A stretch of DNA of 64,000 nucleotides from Streptomyces sp. A1277 (GCF_004795015.1 NZ_SSBI01000023.1:46753-110752), one strand, 5' to 3'; positions 41,239 to 50,392 are shown, counted from the first letter of the stretch. The notes: generated by a model from the letters alone, not told the origin. Numbers and translations: made by a program.

Positions 41239-42078
41239 ATGGCGCACGAGACCCCGGATTCCCGGCCTCACCGCAGACTCCGTCCGACCCGGCGTGGCCG
41301 TCTGGTGCTGTTCATCGGCGCCGTGCTCGTTCTCGCCGTGGCCGCCGCCGTACTCGTTCCCCTGCTGACCAGGGAGTCCGGTACCGAGCAGCCTCGCACC
41401 ACCCTGGTGATCCCTGAGGGGTGGCGGGCCACGCAGGTCTACGCGGCCGACGACAAGGCCCTCGACCAGCCCGCCGGCACCACCGCGAAGGCCGCCAAGG
41501 CGGCGGACCTCCCGCTCCCGGCCGAAGCGAAGGGGAACCCCGAGGGCTACCTCTTCCCGGCGACGTACCCCGTCACCTCCACGACGACCCCGAAGAGTCT
41601 GCTGCGCTACATGGTCGACACGGCGGTCGAACATTTCGGCGCGGACCACATCACGGCCGGTGCCCGACGCAACGATGTGACCGTCTACCAGACGGTGACC
41701 ATCGCCGCCATCGTCCAGGCCGAGGCGGACACCGAGGCGGACATGGGCAAGGTGGCCCGGGTCATCCACAACCGCCTCGACCGCGAAATGCCGCTCCAGA
41801 TGGACTCCACCCTCAACTACGCGATGAACCGCAGCACGCTGGACACCACCACGGGTGACACCAAGATCGACAGCCCGTACAACAGCTACGAACACAAGGG
41901 GCTCCCGCCCACCCCCATCGGCAACCCGGGGGAGCAGGCGATGACAGCGGCGATCAGCCCGACCCCGGGCCCCTGGCTGTACTTCGTGACGGTGGCCCCG
42001 GGCGACACCCGCTTCACCGACGACTACGCGGAGCAGCAGCGCAACGTGGCGGAGTTCAACCGCAACCGCAGGGGGTGA
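41239..42078 (+). CDS. MltG/YceG-like endolytic transglycosylase
   Basis: This 279-residue protein has a single N-terminal membrane anchor (LVLFIGAVLVLAVAAAVLVPLL) and an external YceG domain: VTIAAIVQAEADTEADMGKVARVIHNRLDREMPLQMDSTLNYAM, then SPYNSYEHKGLPPTPIGNPGEQAMTAAISP and YLYFVTVAPGDTRFTD-like ending. MltG cuts nascent glycan strands and is thought to set their length. The usual LysM-like first part is reduced, so the protein is shorter than the main MltG of about 340 residues or more. It is probably a paralogue rather than the main copy beside the aroE/ruvX genes. Confidence 0.88.
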   Translation: MAHETPDSRPHRRLRPTRRGRLVLFIGAVLVLAVAAAVLVPLLTRESGTEQPRTTLVIPEGWRATQVYAADDKALDQPAGTTAKAAKAADLPLPAEAKGNPEGYLFPATYPVTSTTTPKSLLRYMVDTAVEHFGADHITAGARRNDVTVYQTVTIAAIVQAEADTEADMGKVARVIHNRLDREMPLQMDSTLNYAMNRSTLDTTTGDTKIDSPYNSYEHKGLPPTPIGNPGEQAMTAAISPTPGPWLYFVTVAPGDTRFTDDYAEQQRNVAEFNRNRRG

Positions 42079-42195
42079 CAGGGAGCGCTGACGGGGAGCA
42101 GCGCCAGGGGTGGCCGGACGCGACGTGAAAACGAGCCGCACCGACCAGGCAGTGCCGGGCGACCGAAGCGTCCCCGTGGGGGCCGACCGACCGAT

Positions 42196-43332
42196 TCACG
42201 CGGCCGAGGCCGCCCCGACGGAGGTCCGCATCCCAGCCGCCGCCCCCTCGCCTTCCCGTTCCTCTTCCCGCCGCAGCAGTTCTCCGATGGCCCTGACGGC
42301 GGCCCGTCCGGCGCGGTTGGCCCCGATGGTGCTGGCGGACGGCCCGTACCCGACGAGATGGATGCGCTCGTCCCGCACGGCCTGGGTGCCCTCGACCCGG
42401 ATGCCGCCGCCGCGCTCACGAAGCCGCAGCGGGGCGAGATGGTCGACGGCCGCACGGAAACCGGTCGCCCAGAGGATGACGTCGGCCTCGACGGTGCGGC
42501 CGTCGTCCCAGGCGACGCCGTCCGGCGTGATCCGGTCGAACATCGGGAGCCGGTCGAGCACCCCGGACTCGCGGGCGCGCCGGACGGCGTCGGTGACGGG
42601 CAGCCCGGTCACGCTCACCACGCTCTGCGGCGGCAGCCCGCGTCGTACCCGCTCCTCCACCATCGCCACGGCGGCCCGCCCCTGCTCCGCCCCGAACGGC
42701 CCGTCCCGGAAGACGGGCGGTCGCCGGGTCACCCAGTAGGTCCCGGCCGCCACCTCGGCGATCTCCATCAGGTGCTGCGTACCGGAGGCCCCGCCGCCGA
42801 CGACGATCACCCGCTGCCCGGCGAATGCGGCGGGCCCGGGGTAGTCGGCCGTATGCAGTTGCCGGCCACGGAACGTCTCCTGCCCCGGGTAGCGCGGCCA
42901 GAACGGCCGGTCCCACGTCCCGGTCGCGTTGATCAGGGCGCGCGCCGCGTACGTACCCTCGGAGGTCTCCACGAGCAGCCGCCCACCGTCGCCCTCACGT
43001 ACGGCGCTCACCTCGACGGGCCGGTGCACCCTCAGGCCGAAGGTGCTCTCGTACCGTTCGAAGTACTCGCCGATCACCTCGGACGAGGGCCGCTCGTCGT
43101 CCGCACCGGTCAGCTCCATCCCCGGGAGCGCGTGCATGCCGTGCACCTTGCCGTAGGTGAGCGACGGCCACCGGAACTGCCAGGCGCCGCCGGGAGCCGG
43201 GGCGTGGTCGAGGACCACGAAGTCACGGTCCGGCTCCAGGCCGCTGCGACGCAGGTGATAAGCGCCGGACAGGCCCGCCTGCCCGGCCCCGATCACCACG
43301 ACGTCCACCGATCGCATCCCGATACCGTTCAC
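42196..43332 (-). CDS. flavin-containing monooxygenase-like FAD/NAD(P) oxidoreductase
   Basis: This 378-residue flavoprotein has two Rossmann motifs: VVVIGAGQAGLSGAYHL for FAD near the N terminus and VIVVGGGASGTQHLMEI for NAD(P)H in the middle. The family motif ILWATGFRAAVDHL comes near the C terminus, and YGPSASTIGANRAGR closes it. The layout fits the FMO/thioredoxin-reductase-like group that oxidises soft nucleophiles, but the exact FxGxxxHxxx(Y/F) motif is replaced by FRGRQLHTADYPG. GTG 43332 or ATG 43317 could be the start. Confidence 0.85.
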   Translation of the reverse strand: MNGIGMRSVDVVVIGAGQAGLSGAYHLRRSGLEPDRDFVVLDHAPAPGGAWQFRWPSLTYGKVHGMHALPGMELTGADDERPSSEVIGEYFERYESTFGLRVHRPVEVSAVREGDGGRLLVETSEGTYAARALINATGTWDRPFWPRYPGQETFRGRQLHTADYPGPAAFAGQRVIVVGGGASGTQHLMEIAEVAAGTYWVTRRPPVFRDGPFGAEQGRAAVAMVEERVRRGLPPQSVVSVTGLPVTDAVRRARESGVLDRLPMFDRITPDGVAWDDGRTVEADVILWATGFRAAVDHLAPLRLRERGGGIRVEGTQAVRDERIHLVGYGPSASTIGANRAGRAAVRAIGELLRREEEREGEGAAAGMRTSVGAASAA

Positions 43333-43451
43333 GCTTCTACCAACTCCGGGGGACCGGTGGAACTTCCCGCGACGCTTCCGGTCGCGGCCGAGGTGCCGGA
43401 CGCGGACGCGCCATCCTCGGGATCGGGTCCGGAGAGCGGCAGGATGGGAGC

Positions 43452-43874
43452 ATGTCTTCTCCCTTCACCACCACTGTCCTGCACCTCACCACCGGCTCGA
43501 CGGAGACCGTCACCGACCTGACATCGGACTGCGAGCAGTTCCTCAACGGCGCCGCCGCCGGCCGCGACGGCCTGCTCAACATCTTCGTCCCCCACGCCAC
43601 CGCCGGAATCGCCGTCCTGGAGACCGGCGCGGGCAGCGACGACGACCTCCTGTCGGCCCTGCACGCCTTGCTCCCCGCCGATGACCGCTGGCAACACCGC
43701 CACGGCGCCCCCGGCCACGGCCGCGACCACGTGGTCCCGGCCCTGGTCCCGCCACACGCGACGCTGCCGGTGATCGCGGGGCGCCTGGAGCTGGGAACGT
43801 GGCAGTCGGTGTGCCTGGTGGACACCAACGTCTCGAATCACGACCGTCAGGTGCGGTTGAGCTTCTTCGGCTGA
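43452..43874 (+). CDS. YjbQ/UPF0047 family protein
   Basis: This 140-residue single-domain protein of the UPF0047 (YjbQ) family shows LLNIFVPHATAGIAVLETG, HRHGAPGHGRDHVVPALVPPHATLPVIAGRLELGTWQSVCLVD, with the conserved Glu and His residues of its presumed active site. Some members rescue thiamine-phosphate synthase mutants weakly, but the true role is unknown. ATG 43452 has GGGAG just upstream. Confidence 0.92.
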   Translation: MSSPFTTTVLHLTTGSTETVTDLTSDCEQFLNGAAAGRDGLLNIFVPHATAGIAVLETGAGSDDDLLSALHALLPADDRWQHRHGAPGHGRDHVVPALVPPHATLPVIAGRLELGTWQSVCLVDTNVSNHDRQVRLSFFG

Positions 43875-44025
43875 TGCGTCGCCTGGACGGGACCGCGGAG
43901 GGAGATCCGGTCGCGCCCGACCGAGCGGTGCGCACGGGCCGGTAGCGTGATCGCCTGCCGCATGGAACGTCCATGTGTCCGGCCGGCCCGTGCGGGGGAT
44001 TCCGGTGGCGAGCGAGGGGACCGTG

Positions 44026-44436
44026 ATGAACGAACTGACGAAGCCCGCAATCGTGGTTCCGGAGGGAGTCGCGACCACTGAGTTGGCGACCCGGGACCTC
44101 GTGGTCGGGGATGGACCCGAGGCGCAGCCGGGCAGGGTGGTCCAGGTTCACTATGTGGGGGTCACGTTCGCGTCCGGGAGGGAGTTCGACTCCTCCTGGG
44201 AGGAGGACCGGCCGTTCAAGTTCGCCGTGGGCGGCGGCAGGGCCATCAAGGGCTTGGACCGGGGGGTAAGGGGAATGAAGGCCGGCGGCCGGCGCGAGAT
44301 CATCGTCCCCCCGCGTCTCGGTTACGGCAGGCAGTCACCCTCTCCGTTGATCCCGGCGGACTCGACCCTGATTTTCGTCGTGGACCTGCTCACGGTGGTG
44401 GGCGGAGCGAGGCCCGGCTTGACCGGCTCGGCCTGA
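44026..44436 (+). CDS. FKBP-type peptidyl-prolyl cis-trans isomerase
   Basis: This 136-residue cytoplasmic FKBP domain without signal peptide shows VVQVHYVGVTFASGREFDSSW, PFKFAVGGGRAIKGLDRGVRGMKAGGRREIIVPPRLGYG and IPADSTLIFVVDLLTV. Most FK506-pocket residues are present, but the pocket-floor Trp (Trp59 of human FKBP12) is Leu here. ATG 44026 has GAGGGGA at five bases. It would speed proline isomerisation in folding. Confidence 0.92.
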   Translation: MNELTKPAIVVPEGVATTELATRDLVVGDGPEAQPGRVVQVHYVGVTFASGREFDSSWEEDRPFKFAVGGGRAIKGLDRGVRGMKAGGRREIIVPPRLGYGRQSPSPLIPADSTLIFVVDLLTVVGGARPGLTGSA

Positions 44437-44487
44437 AAGCACGGCTGGGCCTGCCCGCTCAGCCGGTCACCGCCGCGCACCCCCGGC

Positions 44488-45309
44488 TCAGGCCGGACGG
44501 AACCCGGCTGTCAGGCAGGCCAGCAGCTGGCCCGGCGCGTCTTCCTGGAGGAGGTGGCCGGCGCCCTCGATCCAGTGCAGCTCCGCGTGCGGGACGCGTT
44601 CGTGCAGCCACTCGGCGTACTCGGGAGGGAGGATGCGGTCCTCGCGACCCCAGACGAGCCGTACCGGGATCGAGATGTCGCCCAGCAGGTGCTCGTACGC
44701 GGCGGTGTCCGCCTGCCTGATCTGGGTGTACTGACGGTAGAACGCCGCCTGCCCTGCCTCCCGCCGCCACGGTGTGAGGAAGGCGTCGAGGACCCCTGGC
44801 CGGAAGCCGGCGTGCGTGGCGTGCCGCAGGTGGCCGGCGACCAGCGCTTCGTGCGCGTAACCCGGCAGCTCGCGGAAGACCTCCTCGTGCTCCAGGAAAA
44901 GCCGGAAGAGCCCGCGCTCCCACTCGCCGCCGCTCACCGCGTCGAACAGAGTCAGGTCCCGGTAGCTCCTCTCCTCCAACAGCAAGGTCCGCAGCGCCAC
45001 CGCCCCGCCGATGTCGTGAGCCACAACGCTGGGGCGCGAGAGCCCCCAGTGGTCGAGGAGGCGGGCGAAGTTCATTGAGTGAGCCGCCAGGCTCAGATCC
45101 TGGCCCTCTCGCTGCTCCGACTGGCCGAAGCCGAGATGGTCGAAGAAGAAGACCTTGCGGGTACGGGCGAGCGCGGGAGCGATGTCCCGCCAGAGGAATG
45201 AGGAATACGGCGTGCCGTGCACCAGTACGAGCGGGTCTCCGCTGCCCATCGTCCCCCACCGCACCACCCCTCCGGGCGTCTCGAATCCTTCGTCCAGTGT
45301 CCAGTCCAC
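44488..45309 (-). CDS. alpha/beta-fold hydrolase with Asp nucleophile
   Basis: This protein of about 273 residues shows LVLVHGTPYSSFLWRDIAPAL (oxyanion HGxP), FFFDHLGFGQSEQ, the nucleophile elbow VVAHDIGGAVALR with Asp instead of Ser, VWGREDRILPP (acid) and EGAGHLLQED (His). An Asp nucleophile is typical of haloalkane dehalogenases, epoxide hydrolases and some C-C hydrolase relatives. The Trp that follows it in dehalogenases is Ile here, so the substrate is open. The start is one of two adjacent GTG codons (45312 or 45309) behind AGAGGAG; the frame itself opens at 45462. Confidence 0.85.
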   Translation of the reverse strand: MDWTLDEGFETPGGVVRWGTMGSGDPLVLVHGTPYSSFLWRDIAPALARTRKVFFFDHLGFGQSEQREGQDLSLAAHSMNFARLLDHWGLSRPSVVAHDIGGAVALRTLLLEERSYRDLTLFDAVSGGEWERGLFRLFLEHEEVFRELPGYAHEALVAGHLRHATHAGFRPGVLDAFLTPWRREAGQAAFYRQYTQIRQADTAAYEHLLGDISIPVRLVWGREDRILPPEYAEWLHERVPHAELHWIEGAGHLLQEDAPGQLLACLTAGFRPA

Positions 45310-45560
45310 CACTTTTCTCCTCTTCTGCGTCGTGAGTACCACCTTCCACACGAAGCGTGCCTCGATGCCTCGCCAGCAGGAATCCGTCGCACCCGCGGGC
45401 CCCGGGGGCAGCAGGGGACAGTACGGAACAGTGCGTACGAGAAGCGGATGTGCCTTACGCATCTGACCGCTGCTCGTCCTCGACCGCCTCCTGCCGGGGC
45501 TGCGGGGGTGGGCCTCGAAGGCGGGGGTAGGGGGGAGGAGAGCCGAGTGAGGGAGGGCCG

Positions 45561-46001
45561 ATGACGAAGGACACGTCGTTGCGCGCGATGGGATGGGCGC
45601 AGTCGTTTCCGGTGTCGCAGGGGGCCCGGGCCGGGCGTCGGTGGACGCGGGAGCACCTGGCCTCCCTGGAGTGGACCGAAGGCGCCTCCGAGACGGTGGA
45701 CGCGATACTGCTCAGCGTCTCCGAGCTGATCACCAACGCGCACGTGCACGCGCACAGCGATGCGCAGCTGGTTCTCACCTGGGACAGCCACTGCCTGCAC
45801 GTGAGCGTCCACGACTCCGACCCCCTGCCCCCGGCCAAGCAGTCCGAAGACCTGACGACGACCGGAGGGCGAGGACTGGCCATCGTCGACGCGCTCGCCG
45901 ACGACTGGACCACGCATCTGCAGGACTCGGGCAAGACCGTCACTGCCTGCTTCGTGCCACCGGGCGTTCCGAAGCCCCGGCACGGCGGGGACGTCAGCTG
46001 A
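45561..46001 (+). CDS. RsbW-like ATP-binding protein (GHKL, anti-sigma type)
   Basis: This 146-residue protein resembles the RsbW/SpoIIAB GHKL ATPase domain. It has the N-box LLSVSELITNAHVHAHSDAQLVLTW, the DSDPLPP segment and the G-box TTGGRGLAIVDALADDW. It would bind ATP and probably antagonise a sigma factor or regulate a partner by phosphorylation. No sigma or anti-anti-sigma gene is adjacent. It is distinct from the similar protein at 2597-3028. Confidence 0.85.
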   Translation: MTKDTSLRAMGWAQSFPVSQGARAGRRWTREHLASLEWTEGASETVDAILLSVSELITNAHVHAHSDAQLVLTWDSHCLHVSVHDSDPLPPAKQSEDLTTTGGRGLAIVDALADDWTTHLQDSGKTVTACFVPPGVPKPRHGGDVS

Positions 46002-46070
46002 GCACCGGGCGCCGCCCGGAGAGACGCTGCGCGCGGAATCCCGGAAGACCTTCCGGTCCCGTTGCAATGC

Positions 46071-46090
46071 CCGGATGCGAGAGCATCCGG
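46071..46090 (+). terminator. small hairpin after the RsbW-like gene
   Basis: CCGGATGC and GCATCCGG form a perfect eight-base stem with a GAGA tetraloop, 70 bases after the ATPase stop. A second short stem (CCGGAA/TTCCGG, 46041-46056) precedes it. A weak terminator is likely. Confidence 0.45.
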
Positions 46091-46184
46091 TTCTGCGGGG
46101 CGTTCACGTCCGTGAGACTTTCGTAGAGCCCCTTGGAGTGAGGTCGGAATTTTGGGGCACAGGAGGTCTTGGAGGTTGATAATC

Positions 46185-46355
46185 ATGGTTCCTATCATTC
46201 TTGTTCTTCTGCTCGCACTTATTCTCTTCGGTGCAGGCTTTGCACTGAAGGCGCTTTGGTGGATCGCCATCATCGTGCTCATTGTGTGGCTGCTCGGATT
46301 TGTGATCCGGCCGACGTCAGGTGGCGGTAAGCGAGGTCGCTGGTACCGATGGTGA
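46185..46355 (+). CDS. tiny hydrophobic membrane protein (56 residues)
   Basis: This 56-residue protein is made almost wholly of two hydrophobic helices (VPIILVLLLALILFGAGFAL and WWIAIIVLIVWLLGFVI) with a basic, Gly/Arg/Trp-rich tail. ATG 46185 has GGAGG nine bases upstream. The gene is followed by a very strong hairpin. Similar tiny proteins are widespread in Streptomyces and look like membrane-associated stress proteins, but the role is unknown. Local GC content is lower than the surroundings. Confidence 0.8.
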   Translation: MVPIILVLLLALILFGAGFALKALWWIAIIVLIVWLLGFVIRPTSGGGKRGRWYRW

Positions 46356-46381
46356 CACCTGCCGGTTGACCGGAGCTTCCA

Positions 46382-46433
46382 TGGCGTGCGGGTGGGCCAC
46401 GACGAATCTTCGTCGTGGCCCACCCGCACGCCA
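46382..46433. terminator. perfect 25-base hairpin, very strong terminator
   Basis: Bases 46382-46406 and 46409-46433 are perfect reverse complements, 25 pairs, with a two-base centre (TC). It begins 27 bases after the stop of the tiny hydrophobic gene. A hairpin this long and error-free is exceptional among the others in this window (9-17 pairs). It should stop transcription in both directions and would shield the UvrA-like gene from readthrough. Confidence 0.85.
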
Positions 46434-46740
46434 GCAACGTGTCGACGGTCCATGAGCCGAGACGAGGACGGCATGAGCACTGCCACGCAGGGCACCCGGG
46501 AAAGTGACCGGGGATTCTGCCAAGAACCATGACCTCCCAAGGCAGGATCTCCGGTCATCATCTATGTCGATCAAGTAGCGGCTCGCGCGCTTGCCCAAGC
46601 GGTTCCCGCCACGGCATCGGCGAAGCGACCCGGGCGGATGTCGGCAACGTCCTTGACGCGATGAGGTGTTCTCCTGGCGCTCGCCGGCCCGTCTCGTGAG
46701 TGCCGTCCGTTTCTGTGTCGGATGATCTAAGATGCCGGGC

Positions 46741-49035
46741 ATGGCTCGTCGGAATTTCGCACTCGAATCCGTAATCTGTGTCGTGGGGGCGGCCGCCAAT
46801 AATCTCAGGAATGTCAGCCTGGAGTTTCCTAAAAAATCGCTGACGGTTGTCACAGGGATTTCCGGATCCGGTAAGTCGTCGCTCGTGCTCGACACCGTCG
46901 CCGCCGAGGCACAGCGCCTCGTGAACGACACGTACCCCTCTTTCGTGCGCAATCGGCTGCCCCACATGCCGGCGCCCGAGGTGCAGTCGATGAGCGGCCT
47001 CACCTTCACCGCCATCATCGATCAGCGTCGCTTCACCGGGAACGCCCGGTCGACCGTCGCCACCGCCTCCGACATCGCCCCGCTGCTCAGGCTCGTGTTC
47101 TCCCGGATCGGCGAGCCCTCCGCCGGATACTCGCCCGCGTACTCCTTCAACGACCCGGCGGGCATGTGTCCCGAGTGCGAAGGGCTCGGCTCCGTCGTCG
47201 ACATCGACGTCGATGAGCTGATCGATCCGGAGAAGAGCATCGATGAAGGGCCCGTTCGGTTCAGTCAGTTCCGCCCGGGCACCTACCGGTGGAAGCGCTT
47301 CGCCTACTCCGGACTGTTCGACCGGGCGAAACCGCTGAAGAATTACACGAACGAGGAGATGGGGCTCTTCCTCTACGCCGAGCAGCACAAACCGCCGAAG
47401 CCAGATCCGCGCTTTCCGAAAACCGCTCGGTTCGACGGCGTCGTCACCCGGTTGCGCGACGTGTACGTAAAGAACCGTCCGGCCAAGATCTCCCAGCAGG
47501 TGCACCGGGAATTGGAGCGTGTCACCGCTCACGGGGTCTGCCCGGCGTGCGACGGGGCTCGGCTGAATGTCGCTGCACGCACCAGCCTCGTCGAAGGACG
47601 CTCGATCGTGGACTGGTCGGCGATGTCGGTGGCCGAACTCCGCGAACTCCTGGACACGGTGGACGATCCGCGCGTGGAACCCGCGCTCGCAGGCATCCGC
47701 CACACGCTGGACGCACTGCTCTCGGTCGGGCTCGGCTACCTCTCGCTCGACCGGGAGTCGTCGACCCTGTCGGGTGGCGAGGCCCAGCGAGTGAAGATCG
47801 TGCGGCACCTCGGCAGTGCCCTGACCGACATCACCTATGTATTCGACGAACCCTCGACCGGCCTCCACGCCGCTGATGTGCAGCGACTCAACCAACTCCT
47901 GCTGAAGCTGCGAGACGCGGGCAACACCGTTCTGGTCGTGGAGCACCACCCCCAGGTCATCCGCATCGCCGACCATGTGGTCGACATGGGCCCGGGCGCG
48001 GGATCGGACGGTGGCCTCGTCCAGTTCGAAGGGACACCGGAGAAACTGCTCAAGAGCGGCACCGTCACGGGCCGGCTGCTCTCCACACCGCTGGAGCTAC
48101 GGCGCACGGCCCGCAAGCCGCGCGGCCACGTACGGGTCGTGCGCGCCTCGGCGCACAACCTCGGCGGCTTCGACGTCGACATCCCGCTCGGCGTACTCAC
48201 CGCCGTCACAGGTGTCGCCGGCTCCGGAAAGACCTCCTTCGCCACTGACGAACTTGCCAGGCAGCAACGTGATTTCACGGTGGTCGGACAGGAACCGCTC
48301 GGCGGCGGCGTACGGTCGATGGCGCTGAGCGTCCTCGGCGTCGCCGATGGCGTGCGCGAGGCGTTCGGTGCCGTGTCCGGCCTCGCACCGGCTTGGTTCA
48401 GCTTCAACTCGAAAGGCGCCTGCCCTGCTTGCCGGGGCAAGGGTTACATCACCACCGAGCTCGCGTTCCTGGACGACGTTGCCACCCCCTGCGAGGCGTG
48501 CGGTGGTGCGCGCTTCAACCCCACAGCCCTGGGAACCACGCTCGACGGCCACACGATCGCGGACGTCCTTCGGATGACGGCCGGCCCGGTGGCCGAACTC
48601 TTCTCCGACCGAGCGGACATCGCGGAGCCGATGATGTGGCTGGAGCGCGTGGGGCTCGGCTACACCGCCGTCGGACAGTCGCTCGACACCCTCTCCGGCG
48701 GCGAGAAGCAACGCCTGCTCCTCGCCAGGCACCTCAGCGCGTCCTCCGGCTTCGCCGAGGAGCACATCGTCCTGGACGAGCCGACGACCGGTCTGCACCC
48801 CGGCGACGTGGACCGACTGGTCGTACTCTTCGCCGACCTGGTGGACCGGGGTGCGACCTTGGTCGTGGTCGAGCACGACCTCCGCGTCGTTGCCCAGGCA
48901 GACCACGTGATCGACATCGGACCGGGTGCCGGCACCGATGGCGGCCGCTTGGTCTTCACCGGGCCGCCGGCCGCACTGGTCTCCCGGGCGAACTCCCTGA
49001 CAGGGAGGGCCCTGAAGGAGGCGGTGGCCGGGTAG
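46741..49035 (+). CDS. UvrA paralogue of the DrrC-like resistance type
   Basis: This 764-residue protein has two UvrA-type ATPase modules: GISGSGKSS with TLSGGEAQRVKIVRHL, and GVAGSGKTS with TLSGGEKQRLLLARHL. It has paired zinc-finger cysteines (CPEC, CPAC, CPACRGKG, CEACGG). It is about 200 residues shorter than repair UvrA and matches the UvrA-like class that includes daunorubicin-resistance DrrC. These are thought to clear DNA-bound drugs rather than load UvrB. ATG 46741 or 46732 may be the start. The first 150 bases are clearly poorer in GC than the rest. The gene stands alone behind a strong hairpin, so its promoter lies in the 300 bases upstream. Confidence 0.9.
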   Translation: MARRNFALESVICVVGAAANNLRNVSLEFPKKSLTVVTGISGSGKSSLVLDTVAAEAQRLVNDTYPSFVRNRLPHMPAPEVQSMSGLTFTAIIDQRRFTGNARSTVATASDIAPLLRLVFSRIGEPSAGYSPAYSFNDPAGMCPECEGLGSVVDIDVDELIDPEKSIDEGPVRFSQFRPGTYRWKRFAYSGLFDRAKPLKNYTNEEMGLFLYAEQHKPPKPDPRFPKTARFDGVVTRLRDVYVKNRPAKISQQVHRELERVTAHGVCPACDGARLNVAARTSLVEGRSIVDWSAMSVAELRELLDTVDDPRVEPALAGIRHTLDALLSVGLGYLSLDRESSTLSGGEAQRVKIVRHLGSALTDITYVFDEPSTGLHAADVQRLNQLLLKLRDAGNTVLVVEHHPQVIRIADHVVDMGPGAGSDGGLVQFEGTPEKLLKSGTVTGRLLSTPLELRRTARKPRGHVRVVRASAHNLGGFDVDIPLGVLTAVTGVAGSGKTSFATDELARQQRDFTVVGQEPLGGGVRSMALSVLGVADGVREAFGAVSGLAPAWFSFNSKGACPACRGKGYITTELAFLDDVATPCEACGGARFNPTALGTTLDGHTIADVLRMTAGPVAELFSDRADIAEPMMWLERVGLGYTAVGQSLDTLSGGEKQRLLLARHLSASSGFAEEHIVLDEPTTGLHPGDVDRLVVLFADLVDRGATLVVVEHDLRVVAQADHVIDIGPGAGTDGGRLVFTGPPAALVSRANSLTGRALKEAVAG

Positions 49036-49108
49036 GCGGTGAAGGAGCCGCGCATCGGGGCGAGTCGAGCTTCGGCACCCCGTAACGGACTTCGCCCCCG
49101 CGCCCTTC

Positions 49109-49618
49109 TCACCGGGCTCGCGCCACGCTCACTCGCCACACGTCGCCTGCCTGGTGAGCCTCCTGATCATCGACGTCGTGGTCACCGCCCCCGTACGGAT
49201 CGAGGTCACTGATGACGAAGATGCGAGCACCGGACTCGGCCACGCGATAGCGATGGACGTCCCCCGAGACGTCGTCCGGCTCGACGGTACGCCCGAGAGA
49301 CAGGATCGCGGCTCGCAATTCCGCAAACCGGACGCGGGGCGCGAACTCGCCGTACGGCTGTGTGAGAGAGGCCGGCACGGAGAGGCCGTGGATCAGTCGG
49401 TGGATCTGCACACTGAATCCGAAGCAGGACAGAGGCCCCTCGGCATCCGAGAAGAAGAGTTCGACCAGCCCGTAGTCCCGGCGCAGCAGCCCCTTGCCCG
49501 GATCGTCGAGGTAGTCCGGTCCTACTGCGGCCTCCCACGCGTCGGGACTGGATCCGAGACCGGTTCCGAGGACTTCGCAGCGTGTGGCGACGTGTGCGTA
49601 GAAGTCCAGATCGGACAC
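49109..49618 (-). CDS. hypothetical cytoplasmic protein
   Basis: This 169-residue protein has no signal or membrane segment. It contains mixed alpha/beta stretches such as SDLDFYAHVATRCEVLGTGLGSSPDAWEAAVG, LLRRDYGLVELFFSDAEGPLSCFGFSVQIHRLIHGL and GARIFVISDLDPYG. The pattern (short, Trp/Phe-rich, acidic, lone gene) recalls immunity-type proteins of polymorphic toxin systems, but no toxin is nearby and I cannot name a family. The start is GTG 49618. Confidence 0.7.
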   Translation of the reverse strand: MSDLDFYAHVATRCEVLGTGLGSSPDAWEAAVGPDYLDDPGKGLLRRDYGLVELFFSDAEGPLSCFGFSVQIHRLIHGLSVPASLTQPYGEFAPRVRFAELRAAILSLGRTVEPDDVSGDVHRYRVAESGARIFVISDLDPYGGGDHDVDDQEAHQAGDVWRVSVARAR

Positions 49619-49777
49619 TCGGTGATCTCCTCGGGTCGGGCAGGCGTACAGACCGAACCCTAACGGCAGGAATGCGAGCCGCCGCCTGCTCGACGGGACC
49701 CGTGCTCGCCCCGGGCGTGAAGCCTCCCGGCATGGATCCGTACGGTCCCCTTCGTGCCCGGTGCCCGGTGCCGGCGG

Positions 49778-50392
49778 TCACGGGTTCCGGCTGCGCTCCG
49801 GCTCCGCCGTTCCGTCGCTGCACGGCGCCTGGGTCAGCATGCCGTCGAGGGTCAGTGCCACGAGGCGGTCGGCCTGCTCGGGGGGCAGGTGCTCGCGGGT
49901 CCGGGCCGCGGCGTTCATCAGGGCGAAGACGTCGACGCCGGTCACGTCCCCGCGGAGGGTGCCGTCCGCTCGGGCGTTGACGATCAATGCGTCACTGATG
50001 TCGTTCATCCGGACGCAGGGGGAGTGGAGTTCCGAATCCGGGTCGTCCAGCCCGTCGGCGAACACGGCGGCCAGGCCCTGGTACGCGGCCCCGTGCTCGA
50101 CCACCGCGTGCACCCACCGAGTCAGCGCCTGCCTGGGCGCGGAACTGGTGCGCAGTACCTGCCCGTACTCGAAGAGGGCCTCGTTGCGTTCACGCAGCAG
50201 TGAGCCGATGAGGGCACGGCGGTTCGGGAAATGGCCGTACAGCGTGCCGATCGCGACACCGGCCCGCCGGGCGACGCTCACCAGGGGAGCACCCGTGCCC
50301 TCCTGCCGGAAGACCGCGTCGGCTTCCGCCAGCAGGCGGTCCCTGTTGCGCCGCGCATCGGCCCGGAGGCGGCGCTGCCGGGGCAGGGCCAT
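49778..50392 (-). CDS. TetR-family regulator divergent from the broken NmrA-like gene
   Basis: This 204-residue TetR protein has the helix-turn-helix RNRDRLLAEADAVFRQEGTGAPLVSVARRAGVAIGTLYGHFPNRRALIGSLL and a helical ligand domain. ATG 50392 has GGAGAG just upstream. Regulators of this type are commonly divergent from an NAD(P)-binding (NmrA-like) oxidoreductase, as here, and sense its substrate. Since the partner gene is broken, its present role may be reduced. Confidence 0.9.
   Translation of the reverse strand: MALPRQRRLRADARRNRDRLLAEADAVFRQEGTGAPLVSVARRAGVAIGTLYGHFPNRRALIGSLLRERNEALFEYGQVLRTSSAPRQALTRWVHAVVEHGAAYQGLAAVFADGLDDPDSELHSPCVRMNDISDALIVNARADGTLRGDVTGVDVFALMNAAARTREHLPPEQADRLVALTLDGMLTQAPCSDGTAEPERSRNP

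Noticed and set aside
41239..42078. Possible catalytic loss in the MltG-like protein, where IVExE reads IVQAE
   Set aside because: As far as I recall actinobacterial MltG proteins commonly have Gln at the first position and keep the second Glu, so this is probably not a defect.
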